A stretch of 64,000 bases of DNA from Mesorhizobium sp. B4-1-3. GTDB lineage: Bacteria > Pseudomonadota > Alphaproteobacteria > Rhizobiales > Rhizobiaceae. Positions 26,454-35,035 of this stretch are shown piece after piece. Made by a program: the position numbers and the translations under genes. The notes under the pieces are model-generated. The model searched no databases. It saw nothing but the letters and a program-made list of their open reading frames with translations, and was not told the origin of the DNA. Position 1 is the first letter of the stretch, and the number at the start of each line of letters is the position of its first letter. The stretch spans positions 1 through 64,000 of the forward strand of contig NZ_VFTG01000026.1 of NCBI RefSeq assembly GCF_006439355.1. Reading direction: 5' to 3'.

Positions 26454-27742
26454 GACTTTTGTCCGAAACGCTTGAGGAGGTCGGTGACGAAATCCGGCAG
26501 GCCGCGGGCATGGCCGGTGTCGATGCTGACGACCGCGCTCATACCGCCGCGCAGCGGCGGCTTGCCGTTCGTATCGTCGATCGTCACCCGCATCGGGATG
26601 CGCTGCACGACCTTGACCCAGTTGCCGCTGGTGTTCTGCGCCGGCAGCAGCGAGAAACTGGACGAGGAGGCAGGGCTGATCGAGCCGACCGTGCCGTGCC
26701 AGACCTCGCCCGGATAGGCGTCGATGCTGATCGTCGCCTTCTGATCGGGGCGCACATAGGTGAGCTCGGTTTCCTTGGGCTCGGCCGCGATCCAGATGTC
26801 GGTCGACGACACCAGGCTGAAGGCCGGCTGCGACGCCGGCAGGTACTTACCGACCTGGAGTGAGTCGACATTGGTGACGATGCCGTCGAACGGCGCCCTG
26901 ACGACGGAGTCGTTGAGGTTGCGCTGGGCGTCGTCCACCGCCGACTGGGCCTGCAGGTAGAACGGGTTTTGCTCGACCGGCTGGCTGGCGTCGCCGCCGA
27001 GCTGGGCAAGCATCGCCTGAGCCTGCGCCTTGGCGACGGTGACCTTCTGGCGGGCCGCGATGAGATCGTGCTGGGCGCTGTCGAAGGTCGCCTTGGAAGC
27101 GGTCGAGGTCTTGAGCAGGTCTTGCTGACGCTGGAAGGCCGACTCGTAATAGGGAATGTCAGCCTCGGCCTGGTCGATCGACGCCAGCGACTGCTGGTAG
27201 CTCGCCTGCAGCGTCAGCACCTGGTTGCGCACCGTGCCGAGCTGCGCCTTGGCGCCCGCGAGCGCGGTCTCGAAGGAGGCAGGCCGCAACCGGAAGAGCA
27301 CGTCGCCCTTCTTCACCGCCTGGTTGTCGTGCACGTCGATCTCCTGCACGGTGCCGGAGACATCGGTGGAAACGCCGAGCGACTGCGCCTGGATATAGGC
27401 GTTGTCGGTGGTCATGACCTGGCCGCCAACGACGTAGTAGTAGCCGCCGGCCACCAGCGCGACGGGCAGCAGCGCAAACAGGACCGGCCGCGTCAGGCTG
27501 CGGCGCGGCTTGGCGGGAGCGGGCGGAGCCACAGTGACGGCCGCCGGTTTCGGCTGGGCCGATGGCGCCTCCAGCGTCGCCGGCTCCGGCGCCACGGGGG
27601 TTTCCAGCTCGTCGTCTTCGACAACAGGCGGATTATTGCCGCGCCTTTGCTCGCGCTGGCTGTCCAGGTGAATGACCTGGTCGCTTGCTCTTTCGCCGGC
27701 ATTTTCGTCGGCGGGCTTTCTGGGTAAGGTTCCTTCAGACAT
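26450..27742 (-). CDS. emrA: HlyD/EmrA-type membrane fusion protein
   Basis: A 430-residue periplasmic adaptor. After a Pro/Ala-rich cytoplasmic stretch of about 85 residues, one membrane anchor (RPVLFALLPVALVAGGYYYVV) leads to a biotinyl-lipoyl half (DVSGTVQEIDVHDNQAVKKG), a coiled coil of about 110 residues, and the second half (VVRAPFDGIVTNVDSLQVGK) with a beta-barrel. It bridges the EmrB-type pump to an outer-membrane channel. The start ATG at 27742 lies inside the end of the MarR gene. Confidence 0.92.
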   Translation of the reverse strand: MSEGTLPRKPADENAGERASDQVIHLDSQREQRRGNNPPVVEDDELETPVAPEPATLEAPSAQPKPAAVTVAPPAPAKPRRSLTRPVLFALLPVALVAGGYYYVVGGQVMTTDNAYIQAQSLGVSTDVSGTVQEIDVHDNQAVKKGDVLFRLRPASFETALAGAKAQLGTVRNQVLTLQASYQQSLASIDQAEADIPYYESAFQRQQDLLKTSTASKATFDSAQHDLIAARQKVTVAKAQAQAMLAQLGGDASQPVEQNPFYLQAQSAVDDAQRNLNDSVVRAPFDGIVTNVDSLQVGKYLPASQPAFSLVSSTDIWIAAEPKETELTYVRPDQKATISIDAYPGEVWHGTVGSISPASSSSFSLLPAQNTSGNWVKVVQRIPMRVTIDDTNGKPPLRGGMSAVVSIDTGHARGLPDFVTDLLKRFGQKS

Positions 27743-28199
27743 GGACTTTCTCCCGGTCGACGGCCGGCTGGGCGCAGGCCTCGAGCAGATTGGATTTGAT
27801 CAGGCAAAGGGTTTGCAGCAGCTGCTGCTGCGCATCCGCGGACAGACCGGCAAAGGCCTCGTCACGCGTCTTCCGGCCGTTGCCGCGCATCACTTCGATC
27901 AGCGGATGCGCGTTCGGGGTCAGATAGATAAGCCAAGCCCGGCGGTCGGCCGGATCGGGCCGGCGCTCGATGAAGCCGCCCGCCTCCATCTTGTCGAGCA
28001 ACCTTGCGAGCGTGATCGGCATGATCTCGATGAGGTCGGCCAGCTTGTTCTGGTGGACGCCCTCATGCGCCGAAAGATAGGCCAGCACCTGCCATTGCGC
28101 GCGGGTCAGCCCGAAGGCGCGCGACCGCTGCTCGAAACGCTTCCTGAGCAGGCGCGCGACATCGTGCAGCACGAAGCTGATATTGGGCGAGGTGGACAT
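27735..28199 (-). CDS. MarR-family regulator of the emr operon
   Basis: A winged-helix dimeric regulator of about 154 residues: SFVLHDVARLLRKRFEQRS, the recognition region LTRAQWQVLAYLS and LADLIEIMPITLARLLDKME, and wing RRPDPADRRAWLIYLT. It is expected to repress its own operon until a substrate of the pump binds. I prefer the ATG at 28199; a GTG at 28259 would add 20 polar residues and would place the possible operator inside the gene. Its 3' end overlaps emrA by 8 bases. Confidence 0.88.
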   Translation of the reverse strand: MSTSPNISFVLHDVARLLRKRFEQRSRAFGLTRAQWQVLAYLSAHEGVHQNKLADLIEIMPITLARLLDKMEAGGFIERRPDPADRRAWLIYLTPNAHPLIEVMRGNGRKTRDEAFAGLSADAQQQLLQTLCLIKSNLLEACAQPAVDREKVHV

Positions 28200-28234
28200 G
28201 GGAGGGACTTCGGAGTCGGCGGACAAACTTTCGT

Positions 28235-28258
28235 GAGCATGCTTATTATCATCATGCA
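28235..28258. promoter_or_regulatory. Possible MarR operator
   Basis: GCATG at 28237-28241 and CATGC at 28253-28257 form an inverted repeat around an AT-rich core, just upstream of the preferred marR start. MarR proteins bind such short palindromes in their own promoters. The arms are short, so this is tentative. Confidence 0.3.
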
Positions 28259-28366
28259 CATAATCCTGCTGGACGCGGAGCGCAAGACCGACTAAGGCGC
28301 TTGGTAAAAATATTGCATAGGCCAGAACCCGGCCCGACGGCTTGGGGTTAGGGCAAGGACAAGACG

Positions 28367-28681
28367 ATGAACCGGCTCAAGATCGCCATGCTGGCGCTGC
28401 TCATGGGATACGCTTTTCCAGCCGCCGCGAAGGACGCGGTGAGCTGCGGCGGAGCGGCGATGCTTGGGGGCGCGCAGCTCAATTGCAGCCACGTGCAACC
28501 CAAGGCGCCGCCGCAATTCTGCACGTTCAGCTGGGCTCTGCACACGACGGCGGGCGAGCAGAAAATCGTTGAAGGGAGCTTCTCGCTGCCTCCCGGGGCG
28601 GCGAACGTCCAGGTCTATCAGGGCAGCGGCTTCGACAGCGCCCTTTCCAATCCGATCGTGATCTGCCGCGGCAACCATTGA
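28367..28681 (+). CDS. Small secreted protein of unknown function
   Basis: A 104-residue protein. A signal peptide is clear: MNRLKIAMLALLMGYAFP followed by AAAKD, with cleavage likely after AAA. The mature part is about 80 residues with four cysteines (in VSCGG, LNCSH, QFCTF and VICRG), which suggests two disulfides in the periplasm. The spacing of strands (VEGSFSLPPG, NVQVYQGS) suggests a small beta protein. No family recognised. It stands alone between the divergent marR gene and the acetyltransferase gene. Confidence 0.65.
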   Translation: MNRLKIAMLALLMGYAFPAAAKDAVSCGGAAMLGGAQLNCSHVQPKAPPQFCTFSWALHTTAGEQKIVEGSFSLPPGAANVQVYQGSGFDSALSNPIVICRGNH

Positions 28682-28755
28682 ACGGTTGGTGCCGCGGCCG
28701 GATCACGTTAGTTTGATCGGACGTTGACTGCGCCTTTAGCCACGGAGGGACGGCG

Positions 28756-29394
28756 ATGACCGGGCCCAATCCCAATATCAAGCATCCGATCGCGATGCAT
28801 CCGCGCGTCGGCTTCCTGAAGGGGCTGGTGACGTCGCCCAACATCGAGATCGGCGACTTCACTTATTTCGACGACCCCGACGGTCCCGACAAATTCGTCG
28901 AGAAATGCGTGCTGCATCACTACGACTTCATCGGCGACCGGCTGGTGATCGGCAAGTTCTGCGCCATCGCGGAAGGCGCGCGCTTCATCATGAACGGCGC
29001 CAACCACGCCATGTCCGGCTTCTCGACCTATCCGTTCAACATCTTCGGCCATGGCTGGGAGGAAGGTTTCGATCCTGAGACCTGGTCGAAGGAGATCCGC
29101 GGCGACACCATCGTCGAAAATGATGTGTGGATCGGCATGGATGCGGTGATCATGCCGGGGGTCAGGATAGGCAATGGCGCCATCGTGGCGGCGAAATCGG
29201 TTGTCACGCACGACATGCCGCCTTATGCGATCGTCGCCGGCAATCCGGCAAGGATAGTGAAGATGCGCTTCGACGAATTCACGGTGCGGCGGCTTTTGAA
29301 GGCTGCCTGGTGGGACTGGCCGGTCGACAAGATCAGCCGCAACCTCAACGCCATCCGCGGCGCCGATATTTCCAGGCTGGAGGCAGCGGTTTGA
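28756..29394 (+). CDS. Xenobiotic acetyltransferase (Vat/CatB-type hexapeptide family)
   Basis: A 212-residue left-handed beta-helix acetyltransferase. Hexapeptide repeats are seen at LVIGKFCAIAEGARFIM, IVENDVWIGMDAVIMPGVRIG and IVAAKSVVTHDMPPYAIVAG, and the loop with the catalytic histidine at MNGANHAM. The order and the C-terminal WWDWPVDKI match the Vat/CatB class, which acetylates streptogramin or chloramphenicol, but many chromosomal members have other substrates. The engB start overlaps its stop by 4 bases, so the two are translationally linked. Confidence 0.88.
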   Translation: MTGPNPNIKHPIAMHPRVGFLKGLVTSPNIEIGDFTYFDDPDGPDKFVEKCVLHHYDFIGDRLVIGKFCAIAEGARFIMNGANHAMSGFSTYPFNIFGHGWEEGFDPETWSKEIRGDTIVENDVWIGMDAVIMPGVRIGNGAIVAAKSVVTHDMPPYAIVAGNPARIVKMRFDEFTVRRLLKAAWWDWPVDKISRNLNAIRGADISRLEAAV

Positions 29395-30077
29395 ACGCGC
29401 CCGAAAAAATGACAAACGGCAAGAGCACGAACGAAACGGCGATCAGCCCGGAGCTGTTCACCCGCGGCTGGGTCTTCATCCGCGGCGTGCCGTCGATGAA
29501 GTTCCTGCCGCCGGAAGGCCCGCCCGAGATCGCCTTCGCCGGCCGTTCCAATGTCGGCAAGTCGTCGCTGATCAACGCGCTGGTCGGGCACAAGGGCCTG
29601 GCGCGCACCTCGAACACGCCGGGACGCACGCAGGAGCTCAATTATTTCGTGCCCGACGGCTTCTCCGGCGAGGGCGCCGACCTGCCGCCGATGGCGCTGG
29701 TCGACATGCCGGGCTACGGCTACGCCAGCGCGCCGAAGGACAAGGTCGATGAGTGGACGAAGCTCATCTACGAATATCTGCAGGGCCGCGTGACGCTTAA
29801 GCGCGTCTATGTGCTGATCGACGCCCGCCACGGCATCAAGGCCAAGGACGAGGAAGTGCTGACCCTGCTCGACAAGGCGGCGGTGTCCTACCAGGTGGTG
29901 CTGACCAAGACCGACAAGATCAAGGCCGCCGGCGTGCCGAGGCTGATCGAGGAGACGCTGGCCAAGATCAAGAAGCGGCCGGCGGCGTTCCCGGCGGTGC
30001 TGGCCACCTCGTCCGAGAAAGCCGCGGGGCTGGATGAATTGCGTGCGGCCATCGCCCTGGTGGCGAATGGCGGCTGA
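29391..30077 (+). CDS. engB: Ribosome biogenesis GTP-binding protein EngB/YsxC/YihA
   Basis: A 228-residue GTPase of late 50S subunit assembly. Motifs: G1 GRSNVGKSSL, G2 TSNTPGRTQ, G3 VDMPGYGYA, G4 LTKTDK and G5 TSSEK. I chose the TTG at 29391 because GGAGG at 29379-29383 lies 7 bases upstream; the ATG at 29409 has no ribosome site. In relatives this gene directly follows yidC and precedes argB; here both junctions are opened by accessory genes. Confidence 0.95.
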   Translation: MNAPEKMTNGKSTNETAISPELFTRGWVFIRGVPSMKFLPPEGPPEIAFAGRSNVGKSSLINALVGHKGLARTSNTPGRTQELNYFVPDGFSGEGADLPPMALVDMPGYGYASAPKDKVDEWTKLIYEYLQGRVTLKRVYVLIDARHGIKAKDEEVLTLLDKAAVSYQVVLTKTDKIKAAGVPRLIEETLAKIKKRPAAFPAVLATSSEKAAGLDELRAAIALVANGG

Positions 30078-30190
30078 AGCAGTTGTCGCCTAGGAGAGAG
30101 CCAGCCGCGTATGGCGCTCCCCTCCCAGTCTCCGCTTCACTCGGCTGACCCCTCCCCAAGAGGAGAGGAGATTGCCGGCGCTGGCGTCAG

Positions 30191-30241
30191 TCTCTTCTCC
30201 CCACGGGGAGAAGATGGCCGCGAAGTGGCCGGATAAGGGGG
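30191..30241. repeat. Palindromic intergenic repeat (GGCCGCGAAG family)
   Basis: The left hairpin TTCTCCCCACGGGGAGAA is followed by ATGGCCGCGAAGTGGCCGGATAAGGGG. The same arrangement occurs at 62244-62299 and, inverted, at 62360-62421. It lies between the convergent engB and ftsK-like genes. Confidence 0.7.
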
Positions 30242-30254
30242 CTGCGCGCCCCGC

Positions 30255-32735
30255 TCAGTCCATCTCGTCGCGTTCCGGCTCGCGATCGCGCCGGCCGGTG
30301 AGGATTTCGCGCTTGCCGACATGGTTGGGGGCGCCGACCAGGCCTTCCTTCTCCATGCGCTCGACCAGCGAGGCGGCGCGGTTGTAACCGACGCCGAGGC
30401 GGCGCTGGATGTAGGAGGTCGAGCATTTCTTGTCGCGCTTGACCACCTTGACGGCTTCCTCATAGAGGGCGTCGCCATCCTCCTCTGCGATCGCGCTCTT
30501 GTCGAAGACCGGACCGGTATCGGCCGCTTCCTCGGCCTCTTCCTCCTCGGCGGTGACGGTGTCGAGATATTCGGGACGCCCCTGCGCCTTGAGATGCGCC
30601 ACGACGTGCTCGACCTCCAGGTCGGACACGAAGGGGCCGTGCACGCGCGAAATGCGCCCACCGCCGGCCATGTGCAGCATGTCGCCCTGGCCGAGCAGCT
30701 GCTCGGCGCCCTGCTCGCCGAGGATGGTGCGGCTGTCGATCTTCGACGTCACCTGGAAGGAGATGCGGGTCGGGAAATTGGCCTTGATCGTGCCGGTGAT
30801 GACGTCGACGGAGGGGCGTTGCGTCGCCATGATCAGATGGATGCCGGCGGCGCGCGCCATCTGTGCCAGTCGCTGGATGGCGCCTTCGATCTCCTTGCCG
30901 GCCACCATCATCAGGTCGGCCATCTCGTCGACGATGATGACGATATAGGGCATGGGCGCGAGGTCGATCGCGCGCTCCACGAACAGCGGCTCGCCGGTGC
31001 CCTTCTCGAAGCCCGTCTGCACCTGCATGGTCACGACCTCGCCCTTGTCGCGGGCGCCGGCAGCGCGCTGGTTGTAGCCGTCGATGTTGCGCACGCCGAG
31101 GCGCGCCATCTTGCGGTAGCGGTCCTCCATCTCGCGCACCGCCCATTTCAGAGCGGTCACCGCCTTCTTCGGGTCGGTGACGACCGGCGTCAGCAGATGC
31201 GGGATGCCGTCATAGACCGAGAGTTCCAGCATCTTGGGATCGACCATGATCAGCCTGCATTCCTCCGGCTTCATCCGGTAGAGCAGCGACAGGATCATGG
31301 TGTTGATGGCGACCGACTTGCCGGAACCGGTGGTGCCGGCGACCAGCAGATGCGGCATCTTGGCGAGCTCGGCGATGACCGGTTCGCCGCCGATCGTCTT
31401 GCCGAGGCCGAGCGCCAGCTTGCAGGAGGTGTTGCGAAAGCCGGCCGATCCGATCAGCTCGCGGAAATAGACCGTCTCGCGCGTCTCGTTGGGCAGCTCG
31501 ATGCCGATGACATTGCGGCCCGGGACTACTGCAACGCGCGCCGAGATGGCCGACATCGAGCGGGCGATGTCGTCGGCCAGACCGATGACGCGGCTGGATT
31601 TCACACCCGGCGCCGGCTCGAACTCGTAGAGCGTGACGACCGGGCCGGGGCGGACATGGATGATCTCGCCCTTGACGCCGAAATCTTCCAGCACGCTTTC
31701 GAGCAGGTCGGCATTCTGCTCCATCCGCTCCTGCGACATGTAGAAGCCCTGGCCTTCCGGCGGCATCTGCAGAAGATCCTCGGAGGGAAGCTCGTAGCCC
31801 GCCATCGTGGGCAGCGGCGCGACCTCACCGGCCATGGGCAGCGAAGGCGCCTGCCTGACCGACCTTGCGCTCACGGGCGCCGAAACCGGGACGGGATCGA
31901 CAGACGTCGGTTCGACGGCCGCGAGGGCCGGCGTCGGAGCAGGGTCACGGTTGGGCGCGTCGGAGCGCCATTCGATGACCCGGTAAAGCGACGTCGCTTC
32001 GCTCATGAAGGGGGCATGGGTCTGACTTGGCTGGGCCGCCGGACGATGCGCCGGTATCGGCTGCACCAATGGCTGCGCCGGAACGGCCGGCGCCTGCCCC
32101 GCCTCGTTCAGGCGCGTCCGCGCCAGGCGCTCGGCAAGAAAGGGCATGCCGAATTCGAAGAAGGCATGATCGGACAGATAGGACCAGCGCAGGCCGCTCG
32201 GACGCGGCCTTGCCGCCGCAGCCTGGGGCGGCGCGGCCGGCGCAGCCGGGACCGCTACAGGGGCAATAGTGGACGGTGCGCGGAGCGGCCTGGCTTGCAT
32301 CGGCGCAGCGGCGGCACTTTTCCGGACCGGAGCGGCCGGCGGCGGAGCCGGCGGCGCGGGCCGGACGGGCTCAGCCGCGGGCGCCTTGGCCTGCGCGGCA
32401 TCCTCCTGTGGGGCGGTCCGCCTGAGGTCGGTGTCCGGTGTGCGGGTGAACCGCACATTGGGCGCGAGGAAGAAATAGTCCTGCCATGCCGGACGGCTGA
32501 ACTCGCCGCCATTGGCCGAATCGAGCGATGCGTTGCGAGCGGCGTCCGATTCGCTTGCCGGCGCGGCGCGCAAAGGGACCACCTGCCCCGCCTGCGAGCC
32601 CCGGCCACCGCGCCCGACATCTTCCGGACGGTCATCGTCTTGGCCTTGATAGGCGGAAGCGCCGGGAAGATTGGCACGGGGAAAACGCATGGATGTCATT
32701 CTCGAGACTCGCCGATTGAACGTCTCCCGAGACAT
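30255..32735 (-). CDS. FtsK/SpoIIIE-type DNA translocase without N-terminal membrane domain
   Basis: An 826-residue ATP-driven DNA pump. The motor is complete: PHLLVAGTTGSGKSVAINTM (Walker A), PYIVIIVDEMADLMMVAG (Walker B), ATQRPSVDVITG, and a C-terminal gamma winged helix (CSTSYIQRRLGVGYNRAASLVERME) that reads KOPS-type sequences. In place of the usual four membrane helices, residues 1-300 are Pro/Ala-rich and soluble-looking, with no hydrophobic stretch long enough to span a membrane. Rhizobia often carry a second, soluble FtsK. An ATG at 32699 is an alternative start. It is convergent with engB. Confidence 0.88.
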   Translation of the reverse strand: MSRETFNRRVSRMTSMRFPRANLPGASAYQGQDDDRPEDVGRGGRGSQAGQVVPLRAAPASESDAARNASLDSANGGEFSRPAWQDYFFLAPNVRFTRTPDTDLRRTAPQEDAAQAKAPAAEPVRPAPPAPPPAAPVRKSAAAAPMQARPLRAPSTIAPVAVPAAPAAPPQAAAARPRPSGLRWSYLSDHAFFEFGMPFLAERLARTRLNEAGQAPAVPAQPLVQPIPAHRPAAQPSQTHAPFMSEATSLYRVIEWRSDAPNRDPAPTPALAAVEPTSVDPVPVSAPVSARSVRQAPSLPMAGEVAPLPTMAGYELPSEDLLQMPPEGQGFYMSQERMEQNADLLESVLEDFGVKGEIIHVRPGPVVTLYEFEPAPGVKSSRVIGLADDIARSMSAISARVAVVPGRNVIGIELPNETRETVYFRELIGSAGFRNTSCKLALGLGKTIGGEPVIAELAKMPHLLVAGTTGSGKSVAINTMILSLLYRMKPEECRLIMVDPKMLELSVYDGIPHLLTPVVTDPKKAVTALKWAVREMEDRYRKMARLGVRNIDGYNQRAAGARDKGEVVTMQVQTGFEKGTGEPLFVERAIDLAPMPYIVIIVDEMADLMMVAGKEIEGAIQRLAQMARAAGIHLIMATQRPSVDVITGTIKANFPTRISFQVTSKIDSRTILGEQGAEQLLGQGDMLHMAGGGRISRVHGPFVSDLEVEHVVAHLKAQGRPEYLDTVTAEEEEAEEAADTGPVFDKSAIAEEDGDALYEEAVKVVKRDKKCSTSYIQRRLGVGYNRAASLVERMEKEGLVGAPNHVGKREILTGRRDREPERDEMD

Positions 32736-32898
32736 AGAAAGCGATGGTTAACAGGTCCTTCCGAAAGCCTGCCGGACGAGGCCAATCGACGTTTGAAAAG
32801 GATCGGCGAAGCGGCTTTTCACGGCATCGTGGCGGACGGTCGCGGCGGCCGATTTTCCAGCCCCGCCGCGGCGTTTCAGGCTTTTCCGAGCGAAGCGC

Positions 32899-33597
32899 TC
32901 AGGCCGATTTCGAAGCCCGTTCGTCGGCGCGGAATTTTTCCGTGGCATAGGCCTTGAGGAACACATCGACGCCGGACGTCACGACACGCTCGATCTCGGC
33001 GTGGGTCGGCGCCTTGGTGCGGTAGGAAAAGATGCACTGGCGGAACAGCCCGGCGAGACAGAGCTCGGTGAACTGGTAGGCGGCGAGGTCGACATCGTCG
33101 ATCTCGAGCAGGCCGCGTTCGACAGCTTCGTTGAGAAAGATCATGACCTTGTCGTGGCCGCGCTTAGGGCCGCGCTCGTAAAAACGCGCGCCAAGCTCGG
33201 GAATCCGGTCGGCGGCGCCGACGACGGTGCGCTGCGCCTGGATAACCTTGGCCGAGGTGATCTTGGCGGAGAGCCCCATGCCGAACTTCACCAGCGTGTT
33301 GCGCAGGTCCTCGAAATGATCGAGCACCTCATACAGGTTCTTGAAGATGGTGCCGCGCTCTTCCTCGATAAGCGCCTCGAACAGCTCTTCCTTGTTTTCG
33401 AAATAGACATAGATCGTGCCCTTGGAGACGCCGGCCTCGCGCGTGATGTCGTTCATCGAGGCGGCCTCGAAGCCCTTGTCTATGAAGACGCGGCGGGCGC
33501 CTTCGATGATCTGGGCACGCTTGATCGGATCCTGCCCTGCCGCCGGACGACCCTTGCGTAAGTCGAGCAGATCGCTATCGGCTGTCGTTTCGACCAT
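32899..33597 (-). CDS. TetR-family repressor of the second emr-type pump
   Basis: About 232 residues. The N-terminal HTH is typical: AQIIEGARRVFIDKGFEAAS, then MNDITREAGVSKGTIYVYFENKEELF. The C-terminal ligand domain fits the AcrR-like group. I chose the ATG at 33597 because AAGGA lies about 10 bases upstream; the ATG at 33606 sits directly on that site. It is divergent from an EmrA-type gene, and two near-identical palindromes lie between them, so it very probably represses the pump and itself. Confidence 0.9.
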   Translation of the reverse strand: MVETTADSDLLDLRKGRPAAGQDPIKRAQIIEGARRVFIDKGFEAASMNDITREAGVSKGTIYVYFENKEELFEALIEEERGTIFKNLYEVLDHFEDLRNTLVKFGMGLSAKITSAKVIQAQRTVVGAADRIPELGARFYERGPKRGHDKVMIFLNEAVERGLLEIDDVDLAAYQFTELCLAGLFRQCIFSYRTKAPTHAEIERVVTSGVDVFLKAYATEKFRADERASKSA

Positions 33598-33620
33598 GGA
33601 AGCCATTCCTTGAAAATATT

Positions 33621-33638
33621 TCGAACCACTCGGTTCGA
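33621..33638. promoter_or_regulatory. TetR operator 1
   Basis: A perfect palindrome: TCGAACC, spacer ACTC, GGTTCGA. It is close to the tetR start and matches operator 2 with the same 4-base spacing. Confidence 0.75.
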
Positions 33639-33685
33639 TTTCCTCTTGATATGGTCCTCTTACCGCGCTATGTCAATCACCAATT

Positions 33686-33701
33686 CGAACCGAACGGTTC
33701 A
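33686..33701. promoter_or_regulatory. TetR operator 2
   Basis: CGAACC, spacer GAAC, GGTTCA. Its centre is 64 bases from that of operator 1. It lies about 25 bases before the EmrA-type start at 33724, where bound repressor would block transcription. Confidence 0.75.
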
Positions 33702-33723
33702 GTCTGACTCCAGAGAGATCCCT

Positions 33724-34917
33724 ATGTCCTCGAACGCGCCCGCCACCGCAGAAGTCCGCACGTTTCCCAACGCCAAGGTCCAGCCGTCGACCGAAGCGCC
33801 GGAAGTTCCCGTCCAGCCCGCCGCTCCCGTTGCGGCACCCGTGGCTGAAGCCCCGGCCAAGAAAAGGCGCTCTGTCCGTTCTTTCCTTTTGCCGATCATC
33901 GGCCTTGCCCTGCTCGGCGCCGGCTCCTGGTACGGGTATAACTATTGGACCGACGGTCGGTTCATGATCTCTACCGACGACGCGTATGTCCAGGCGGATA
34001 TGTCGTTCGTGTCGCCGAAAATATCCGGCTACATCGACAAGGTGCTGGTAAGCGAGAACCAGCAGGTCAAGGCCGGCGATCCGCTGTTCGTCATCGACAA
34101 TGGCGACTACAAGATCGCGGTCGCCCAGGCCGAGGCGCAGATCGCCACCTTGGCGAAGACGCTCGACCGCATCGATGCTCAGACCAAGGCAGCGCAGGCT
34201 TCGCTGTCGCAGGCCCAGGCGCAGAAGATCGCGGACCAGGCCGCCGCCGACAATGCGGCGCGCGCTCAGGATCGCGCGGCGCAGCTGGTCAAGACCCATG
34301 TCGGCACCCAGGCGCAGCTCGACGACGCGCAGACCGCGCTGGACCAGGCCAAGGCCGCCCTTGTCGGCGCCGACGCGCAGATCGCGGCGGCGCAGGCCAA
34401 TATCGGCGTGCTGGAAGCGCAGCGCGCGGAGTCGGCTTCGACGCTCGCCTCGCTGCAGCTCACCCGCGACAAAGCCTTGCGCGACCTCTCCTTCACCGTG
34501 CTGAAAGCGCCCTATGACGGCGTCGTCGGCAACCGCTCGGTCGAGCAGGGCGATCTCGTCAGCCCCGGACAGAAGCTCGCCGTCGTCGTGCCCATGGACA
34601 AGCTCTACATCGTCGGCAACTTCAAGGAGACGCAGCTCGGCCGCATGGTGCCCGGCGAAAAGGTCCGCATCACCGTCGACGCGATCGACGGGCAGACCTT
34701 CGAAGGCACGGTCTCCTCGCTGGCGCCGGCTTCGGGCGCGGTGTTCTCGCTGCTGCCGCCGGAAAACGCCACCGGCAACTTTACCAAGGTGGTGCAGCGC
34801 GTGCCCGTGCGCATCGACGTGCCGGCCGAGGTCTTGAAGACCGGCAAGCTCCGCGCGGGCCTCAGCGTCGTCGTCGCGGTCGACAGCCGCACCGCGCCGG
34901 CCTCGACGACCAACTGA
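33724..34917 (+). CDS. HlyD/EmrA-type membrane fusion protein (second copy)
   Basis: A 397-residue periplasmic adaptor from the ATG at 33724 (AGAGAG upstream, directly after operator 2). It has an N-terminal Pro/Ala-rich stretch, one anchor (SFLLPIIGLALLGAGSWYGY), lipoyl half GYIDKVLVSENQQVKAGD, a long Ala/Gln-rich coiled coil, and the second half TVLKAPYDGVVGNRSVEQGD. It is only distantly similar to the emrA at 26450, so the two are not a recent duplication. It works with the DHA2 pump encoded 118 bases downstream. Confidence 0.92.
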   Translation: MSSNAPATAEVRTFPNAKVQPSTEAPEVPVQPAAPVAAPVAEAPAKKRRSVRSFLLPIIGLALLGAGSWYGYNYWTDGRFMISTDDAYVQADMSFVSPKISGYIDKVLVSENQQVKAGDPLFVIDNGDYKIAVAQAEAQIATLAKTLDRIDAQTKAAQASLSQAQAQKIADQAAADNAARAQDRAAQLVKTHVGTQAQLDDAQTALDQAKAALVGADAQIAAAQANIGVLEAQRAESASTLASLQLTRDKALRDLSFTVLKAPYDGVVGNRSVEQGDLVSPGQKLAVVVPMDKLYIVGNFKETQLGRMVPGEKVRITVDAIDGQTFEGTVSSLAPASGAVFSLLPPENATGNFTKVVQRVPVRIDVPAEVLKTGKLRAGLSVVVAVDSRTAPASTTN

Positions 34918-35035
34918 TCGGGGGGCGGTTCGGTGGCCGATCAAACGCCGAGCCGCCCAGCCTGCTTTATCCATTTCGACGCAATCCGGGACCGCCACGC
35001 GCCTGTCCTTGAGAATTGCCTAGGGAGGCCATGAC

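Noticed and set aside
24837..26717. A long plus-strand open frame (over 600 codons) opposite the emrB-type gene
   Set aside because: Its product is a run of Arg, Asp, Glu, His and Gly typical of antisense reading of GC-rich DNA, while the minus strand encodes a clear 14-helix transporter.
30321..32957. An open frame of nearly 880 codons on the plus strand opposite the ftsK-like gene
   Set aside because: The composition is shadow-like and it covers a gene with full FtsK motor motifs on the other strand.
33673..34998. A 440-codon minus-strand frame opposite the second EmrA-type gene
   Set aside because: Low-complexity antisense product; the plus strand encodes a complete HlyD-type adaptor with operator and ribosome site.
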